20,121 nucleotides of DNA from an uncultured Collinsella sp. (GTDB taxonomy: Bacteria > Actinomycetota > Coriobacteriia > Coriobacteriales > Coriobacteriaceae). Position 1 is the stretch's first letter; each line of letters starts with the position of its first letter. Below the pieces are notes generated by a model. It did not search any database and was not told the origin of the DNA. It was given only the letters and a program-made list of their open reading frames with translations. A program made the translations under genes and the position numbers. Positions 17,106 to 20,121 of this stretch are shown here, one piece after another. The stretch is from NCBI GenBank assembly GCA_905208975.1, contig CAJLRE010000031.1, positions 1-20,121 on the forward strand, in the 5' to 3' direction.

Positions 17106-17112
17106 TCGCTCA

Positions 17113-17126
17113 TATGACCCAATCCA
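17113..17126 (+). repeat. IS subterminal inverted repeat, transposase 3' side
   Basis: TATGACCCAATCCA, the exact reverse complement of the copy at 18623-18636. Confidence 0.88.
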
Positions 17127-17390
17127 CTGTCAAGGGCCACAATGGCCCCGCCGACCGCTTGCAATCGGTCGGCGGGGCCTGCCGTTAAACCCGTCCCGGT
17201 CCGCCCCCGGCATGTCATCGACGCCTTCGGCTCAGTCTCATATCCGCGGATACCGCTCCGGCGGCCCGCAATCCTCTCCTTCGGCGGGGTTCCCCTAGTC
17301 TGTCTTCGCGCATGCGGCGGCCGCCGCGCGCACAGCGAGAACGGGGGTGTCCCCGAAGGCTGCCCGGCTCGCCGGGACGGGGGCTTATGT
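17127..17390 (-). ncRNA. candidate guide RNA (bridge RNA/seekRNA) region of the IS
   Basis: Non-coding tail between the transposase stop and the right-end repeat, where IS1111-group elements encode their target-selecting RNA. Several stable dyads lie in it: a perfect 14-bp stem 17144-17157/17166-17179 with 8-nt loop, the palindrome GCGGCGGCCGCCGC near 17312-17325, CGGGG/CCCCG at 17342-17355 and CCCGG/CCGGG at 17363-17376. No reading frame of its own is convincing. Exact RNA ends and guide loops cannot be set by eye. Confidence 0.55.
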
Positions 17391-18512
17391 CTATTCCGCG
17401 CCCTCCCGGCACATCGTGCCGAGGGCCCACAGCCACCTCACGAGCTCGGCCGCGGTGGCCGCGTTCGCCTTCGCCTGCGGCATCCCGCGGGCGATCATCT
17501 CCTCGCGGCGGGGCAGGAGCCTCTCGGACCCCTTCCTCCCGTGCATCCTTATCTCGAGGGGCACGCCGGAGCCCTTGGGCATCAGCTTCGGCTGGTGGCC
17601 GGCCTGGGCGTAGCACCAGGACCCCTCGACAGCCAGCTTCCTGACGAGCGCGTTGCCGGCCCCGCTGATTCCGCCGAGGCGCACGGAGTCCGCGCTCGAC
17701 CTCTGCTTCGGGGCGAGGCCGAAGTAGGCCGTCACCTGCCTGCCGGAGCGGAACCTCGAGAAGTCGCCGACCTCGGACGCGAAGGCGGCGGCGAGCGCGA
17801 ACCCGCACCCCTTGATCGACTGGAGCGCCTCGACCTCGGCCGAGAGGGGGCCCGCCGCGACGGCGGCCCTGTATTCGGCGAGGAGGGCCTCCCTCGTCTC
17901 GTCGGCCGCCTCGACCTCGTTCCTCAGCGCCGCAAGCGCCCGGATGCCGCCGTCGTCGGCGGGGTGTATGCCGTCGAGCCACCTGAGGAAGCCGTACGTC
18001 CAGTACTTCCGGGGGTTGCCGGCCGGCGTCGTGCCGCCGTAGACATAGCCGCGGCGGGCTAGGAACGCCAGGAGCCGCTGCTTCGCCGCCGCGAGCCTCG
18101 CGGTCGCGGCGTCGTGGGCGGCGGCGAGGTCCCTGAGCCCCTCGATCTCGGGGGACGGCACCCATACCGGGGTGACGTCGTGCGACAGTATCGCCTTGGC
18201 CATCCTGGCCGCGTCGTTGCGGTCGTTCTTGGACGAGAGGTCGGCAGCCGACCTCGGGACCTTGGAGACGGCCGCGACGACGCAGTCGACGCCGAGCCCG
18301 GAGAGCTCCCTTTGCGGGGCGAAGCCGAGGTAGCCGCTCTCGTAGGCGGCGAGCGACGGGCCGGGGAAGCCCGACATCCACTCCGCGACCTCGCCCCAGG
18401 GGTTGCCGCGGAACCTCCTCGTCACGGCCTCGCCCGTCTCCGCGTCGAGCGCGCAGACGGTGGTGGACCTGAGGTGTACGTCCATTCCGAAGGCGGTAGA
18501 ATATCTAGGCAC
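17391..18512 (-). CDS. IS110-family transposase (DEDD recombinase)
   Basis: A 373-residue recombinase that excises the element as a circle and inserts it at a site chosen with the help of an element-encoded RNA. The N-terminal RuvC-like domain holds D11 (GMDVH), E58 (YESG) and D97/D100 (KNDRND), the family's DEDD set. The C-terminal Transposase_20 region has IKGCGFALAAAFASEVGD, then GRQVTAYFGLAPKQ and GGISGAG with S283 as the candidate nucleophile. The start is GTG 18512, preceded on the minus strand by GGGAGG; no good ATG lies nearby upstream. No frameshift or internal stop is seen, so the protein may be active. GC-rich codon use differs visibly from the liv genes. Confidence 0.93.
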   Translation of the reverse strand: MPRYSTAFGMDVHLRSTTVCALDAETGEAVTRRFRGNPWGEVAEWMSGFPGPSLAAYESGYLGFAPQRELSGLGVDCVVAAVSKVPRSAADLSSKNDRNDAARMAKAILSHDVTPVWVPSPEIEGLRDLAAAHDAATARLAAAKQRLLAFLARRGYVYGGTTPAGNPRKYWTYGFLRWLDGIHPADDGGIRALAALRNEVEAADETREALLAEYRAAVAAGPLSAEVEALQSIKGCGFALAAAFASEVGDFSRFRSGRQVTAYFGLAPKQRSSADSVRLGGISGAGNALVRKLAVEGSWCYAQAGHQPKLMPKGSGVPLEIRMHGRKGSERLLPRREEMIARGMPQAKANAATAAELVRWLWALGTMCREGAE

Positions 18513-18622
18513 GGGAGCCTCCCAACCTCGTTGCGGCGCGGCTGCGCCTCTGGCACTTCAACAACATTGTCGCAGCCCCGACCCGCGGTCACGAGCGGGG
18601 GCTCCTGTCGTTTCCGTGCCCC
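18513..18622 (-). other. 5' non-coding end of the insertion sequence
   Basis: About 110 bp between the transposase start and the left-end repeat. It holds an imperfect hairpin (about 18573-18604): AGCCCC...GGGGCT outside and CCCGC/GCGGG inside. It should carry the -10 part of the promoter formed when the ends join in the circular form. No ORF is evident. Confidence 0.45.
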
Positions 18623-18636
18623 TGGATTGGGTCATA
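18623..18636 (+). repeat. IS subterminal inverted repeat, transposase 5' side
   Basis: TGGATTGGGTCATA, the exact reverse complement of 17113-17126. Confidence 0.88.
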
Positions 18637-18686
18637 GTGTCTGTCCGTCCTCTGCTTGCGGCGCTGCTTTGGTTCTGGCATTTGGG

Positions 18687-18743
18687 GTAGTTGCTGGGGA
18701 CGTTCTTGAAAGACTAGTCGTTTAAGAACGTCCCCAGCGACTA
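18687..18743 (+). repeat. REP-like palindrome with GTAG head
   Basis: GTAG (18687-18690) leads into a 15-bp perfect stem, GCTGGGGACGTTCTT (18693-18707) with AAGAACGTCCCCAGC (18724-18738). The outer flanks pair as well (18688-18692 with 18739-18743, one G:T). The 16-nt loop contains the palindrome GACTAGTC. The layout resembles REP sequences, which carry GTAG just 5' of a hairpin and are handled by REP-associated transposases. No such gene is in the window. Confidence 0.6.
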
Positions 18744-18751
18744 GGTCAAAA

Positions 18752-18811
18752 GGCTTCGAGGGCGGCGTGCTTACGCCCGTCGTGGTGCGCCCGAAGGGGG
18801 ATGGCTGCTAC
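18752..18811 (+). pseudogene. possible remnant of a ParB N-terminal domain
   Basis: This short plus-strand stretch encodes FEGGVLTPVVVRPKGDGCYEL in one frame. It closely resembles the conserved start of ParB/RepB/Spo0J proteins (pattern: GV-x-x-P-x-VVRP-x-x-x-GxYEL), after which a GHRR-type motif is expected. That motif is absent: from 18812 the sequence changes to the end of the DUF4097-like fragment read in antisense. With about 20 matching residues the identification is tentative. It suggests that part of an integrated element or plasmid gene was left at a deletion junction. Confidence 0.35.
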
Positions 18812-18819
18812 GAGCTCGA

Positions 18820-19083
18820 TCATTTGCGAGGAGAAGACGAACCAGCCGTTGCAGATCCAATATGGATCTCGCCAACCTCGGCAAGCTGCTCGATGAGTGG
18901 AAGCCCTGTCGGGTCGTCTATTTCAACACCACCCAGAATGATGGTGTCATCGCGCAGGTCGATCTGCGTGTTGAACACAGCGAGGTTAAAGCCGGAGGCC
19001 ACAAATCCGATAGCAGCCAGGACGAGCCCCGTGGCAACAAGCCCACCCGCTACGGCAAGGTAAATCTTTTTTACGCTGGACAT
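18820..19083 (-). CDS. truncated DUF4097-like membrane-anchored protein
   Basis: 87 residues: a short basic N-terminus, one strong transmembrane helix (about 6-32, AGGLVATGLVLAAIGFVASG), then an acidic extracytoplasmic stretch. Genes in this position, behind PadR and DUF1700 genes, usually encode DUF4097/adhesin-like proteins of roughly 250-300 residues with a beta-helical domain. Here that domain is missing: after VGEIHIGSATAG the frame ends at once with SSSPRK. I therefore read it as a 3'-truncated gene, probably cut by the recombination that left the scar to its left. ATG 19083 has GGAAGGAG upstream, overlapping the stop of the DUF1700 gene. It may still be translated, but function is doubtful. 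Family assignment rests on context and N-terminal pattern. Confidence 0.6.
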   Translation of the reverse strand: MSSVKKIYLAVAGGLVATGLVLAAIGFVASGFNLAVFNTQIDLRDDTIILGGVEIDDPTGLPLIEQLAEVGEIHIGSATAGSSSPRK

Positions 19084-19097
19084 GTTTGCACTCCTTC

Positions 19098-19730
19098 CTA
19101 TGCCGTAAGCGGCGCCGCTTCAGCGCCCCTGCGGCTCTTACTGCCTCGATCTTTCCAGAAGGGCGAAACGGCTTTCTTCGCCCAAAGGGCAGAGAGGCGC
19201 GCGATCTGCTTGGACGCCGTCCAGGCACCGGCTCCCGCGAGGAGCGCCACACCGATGGAAGCGAATCCCATTCCCATCGAGGTTAAAACGTACGGAACAT
19301 GCCCGATGATGATGCCGTCCACGGTGAACAGGAGCCCCACCACGCCCGCGCCCCCGAATGCCGCGGCCACGATCCACACGCAGAGCGCAAGAACCCAAAT
19401 GCAGATGTAGACTGCAGCGGCAACGGCGACGAACGCGAACAGCAGCGGAATCCATACCGGAGAGCCCACGATGGCGAGCGCCCATAGAAGCGCCGTGCTC
19501 TTGCGCTTGGTCCTCGCAATTGCGCGCGGCACGGCGGGCAGTTCGTCGAGCGTTGCCTCGGCGACCTCACCGAGCGTGCCCATGGCGGCCACAGCCTCGG
19601 CCTCCGTCATGCCGTCCTCCATACGGTCGGCGATGGCCTCCGCGTAGAACTCCTGCGTTTCCTTTACCTGATCTGCCGGCAGACAGGCCAGAAGCTCGCC
19701 CAGCCGGTTCAAGAACTCATCGCGCGTCAT
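19098..19730 (-). CDS. DUF1700 / HAAS-domain membrane protein
   Basis: 210 residues. The N-terminal ~75 residues form the HAAS-like helical domain (MTRDEFLNRLGELLACLP, then QEFYAEAIADRMEDGM, AVAAMGTLGEV), followed by about four hydrophobic helices (about 80-185) and a basic tail. Proteins of this family are nearly always encoded next to a PadR regulator and act together with it, probably as a membrane partner in envelope-stress or signal control; the mechanism is not established. It overlaps the padR 3' end by 14 bp and has AAGGGAG before ATG 19730, so both are co-transcribed and translationally coupled. The stop lies 14 bp before the next start. Confidence 0.85.
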   Translation of the reverse strand: MTRDEFLNRLGELLACLPADQVKETQEFYAEAIADRMEDGMTEAEAVAAMGTLGEVAEATLDELPAVPRAIARTKRKSTALLWALAIVGSPVWIPLLFAFVAVAAAVYICIWVLALCVWIVAAAFGGAGVVGLLFTVDGIIIGHVPYVLTSMGMGFASIGVALLAGAGAWTASKQIARLSALWAKKAVSPFWKDRGSKSRRGAEAAPLTA

Positions 19731-20037
19731 GGTGCGCTCCCTTCACGTAACTGTAGATCTCCTGCACGGATGGCCATTCGGCGAGGAACTCGGCGATACG
19801 CTCGCGCCCGGCGTCCGTGATGCGGTAGTACCTTCGCAGCCGCCCGTTGTGCTCGGCGGAGCGCGCGGTGATGCAGCCCGCCTTCTCCAGGCGCTTGAGC
19901 AACGGATAGAGCGTGGACTCCGTGAGCCCCATGCTCGCGGGCACGTCCTTCACGATCTGATAGCCGTAGGATTCCTCGCCCGAGACGGCCGCGAGCACGC
20001 AGGCCTCGAGGAAGCCGCGCTTCATCTGTGCCTCCAT
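19717..20037 (-). CDS. PadR-family transcriptional repressor
   Basis: 106 residues, the size of short (PadR-s2-like) regulators. The winged helix-turn-helix shows ACVLAAVSGEESYGYQIVKD (about 12-31), then LTESTLYPLLKRLEKAGCI and a wing with GRLRRYYRIT, all hallmarks of PadR. The C-terminal helix for dimerisation (ERIAEFLAEWPSVQEIYSY) follows. ATG 20037 is preceded by AAAGGAGGTG; the longer frame to 20103 would start in the promoter and is rejected. By family, it represses its own operon by binding the inverted repeat over its promoter. The effector is unknown. Confidence 0.93.
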   Translation of the reverse strand: MEAQMKRGFLEACVLAAVSGEESYGYQIVKDVPASMGLTESTLYPLLKRLEKAGCITARSAEHNGRLRRYYRITDAGRERIAEFLAEWPSVQEIYSYVKGAHHDAR

Positions 20038-20057
20038 CCGCACACCTCCTTTCGTAG

Positions 20058-20094
20058 TATACTGTGTAACACCTACTATATGACACATAGTATA
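20058..20094. promoter_or_regulatory. putative PadR operator
   Basis: Two overlapping inverted repeats cover the -10 and spacer: TACTAT/ATAGTA (20074-20079 and 20087-20092, 7-bp gap), and a wider TATACTGTGT (20058-20067) with ACACATAGTATA (20083-20094), one base longer in the right arm. The TGTGT/ACACA half sites fit the ATGT/ACAT type of PadR site. Autorepression is inferred from position. Confidence 0.65.
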
Positions 20095-20103
20095 TGATGT
20101 CAA
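20075..20103 (-). promoter_or_regulatory. sigma-70-type promoter of the padR operon
   Basis: On the minus strand, a perfect -35 TTGACA (20098-20103) and -10 TATAGT (20075-20080) are separated by exactly 17 bp. Transcription would start near 20068, about 30 bp before the padR start codon. Confidence 0.85.
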
Positions 20104-20121
20104 CAGTTGTCGTATAGGGAG

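Larger units (their letters stand above)
17112..18641 (-). mobile_element. IS110/IS1111-type insertion sequence, about 1.53 kb
   Basis: One transposase gene is flanked by non-coding ends with a 14-bp subterminal inverted repeat (17113-17126 and 18623-18636). The ends are set by inference: I recall that IS1111-group elements extend about 3 bp beyond the repeat on the transposase 3' side and about 7 bp on the 5' side. No target duplication is seen, as usual for the family. The 3' non-coding end (about 265 bp) is longer than the 5' end (about 125 bp), again as in the IS1111 group. The element is clearly more GC-rich than the flanking genes and sits just past the liv operon terminator. It appears intact. 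Confidence 0.82.

Noticed and set aside
18640..18680. Minus-strand start MPEPKQRRKQRT running into the IS, as a gene broken by insertion
   Set aside because: No ribosome-binding site, and joining the IS flanks gives no continuing recognisable protein.
18862..19410. 182-codon plus-strand ORF opposite the DUF4097/DUF1700 genes
   Set aside because: Antisense to two recognised genes, low-complexity composition, no ribosome-binding site.

Overview
The window looks like a chromosomal segment of a high-GC gut actinobacterium of the class Coriobacteriia, most likely Collinsella. I infer this from the GC-rich codon use, the single-chain clade-II PurL, the liv gene layout and the PadR/DUF1700/DUF4097-type module. 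The sequence carries no direct taxonomic marker such as rRNA.

Layout: (a) 1-8100, housekeeping and transport genes. A membrane-anchored GGDEF protein (+) converges on an EamA/DMT permease (-). Next is a large single-chain FGAM synthase, purL (-), divergent from a CPA2-type cation/proton antiporter (+). The antiporter converges on an SDR oxidoreductase (-). The antiporter-SDR gap holds six 15-bp repeats in alternating orientation at an exact 31-bp pitch, then a strong terminator hairpin. (b) 8100-10480: the SDR gene and homoserine dehydrogenase (hom, with C-terminal ACT domain), both on the minus strand. (c) 10660-16962: a branched-chain amino acid ABC importer. It has two tandem paralogous substrate-binding lipoproteins with twin-arginine-type signals, then livH, livM, livG and livF, tightly packed or overlapping. 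All the parts of a complete importer are here. (d) 16963-18640: the livF terminator region, with an unusual nested inverted repeat, abuts an IS110/IS1111-type insertion sequence. Its transposase carries the DEDD residues and a candidate catalytic serine. The element has 14-bp subterminal inverted repeats and a long, highly structured non-coding tail where a guide RNA (bridge RNA/seekRNA) is expected. (e) 18640-18850: a recombination scar with a GTAG-headed REP-like hairpin, a short match to the ParB N-terminal domain on the plus strand, and the cut-off end of a DUF4097-like gene on the minus strand. (f) 18820-20103: a PadR repressor / DUF1700 / truncated DUF4097 operon on the minus strand, with a near-consensus promoter overlapped by an inverted-repeat operator.

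The most interesting places are the 31-bp-phased repeat array (7831-8000), the putative guide-RNA region of the insertion sequence (17127-17390), and the chimeric scar between the IS and the PadR operon. I found no CRISPR array, rRNA, tRNA, prophage or recognisable defence system.
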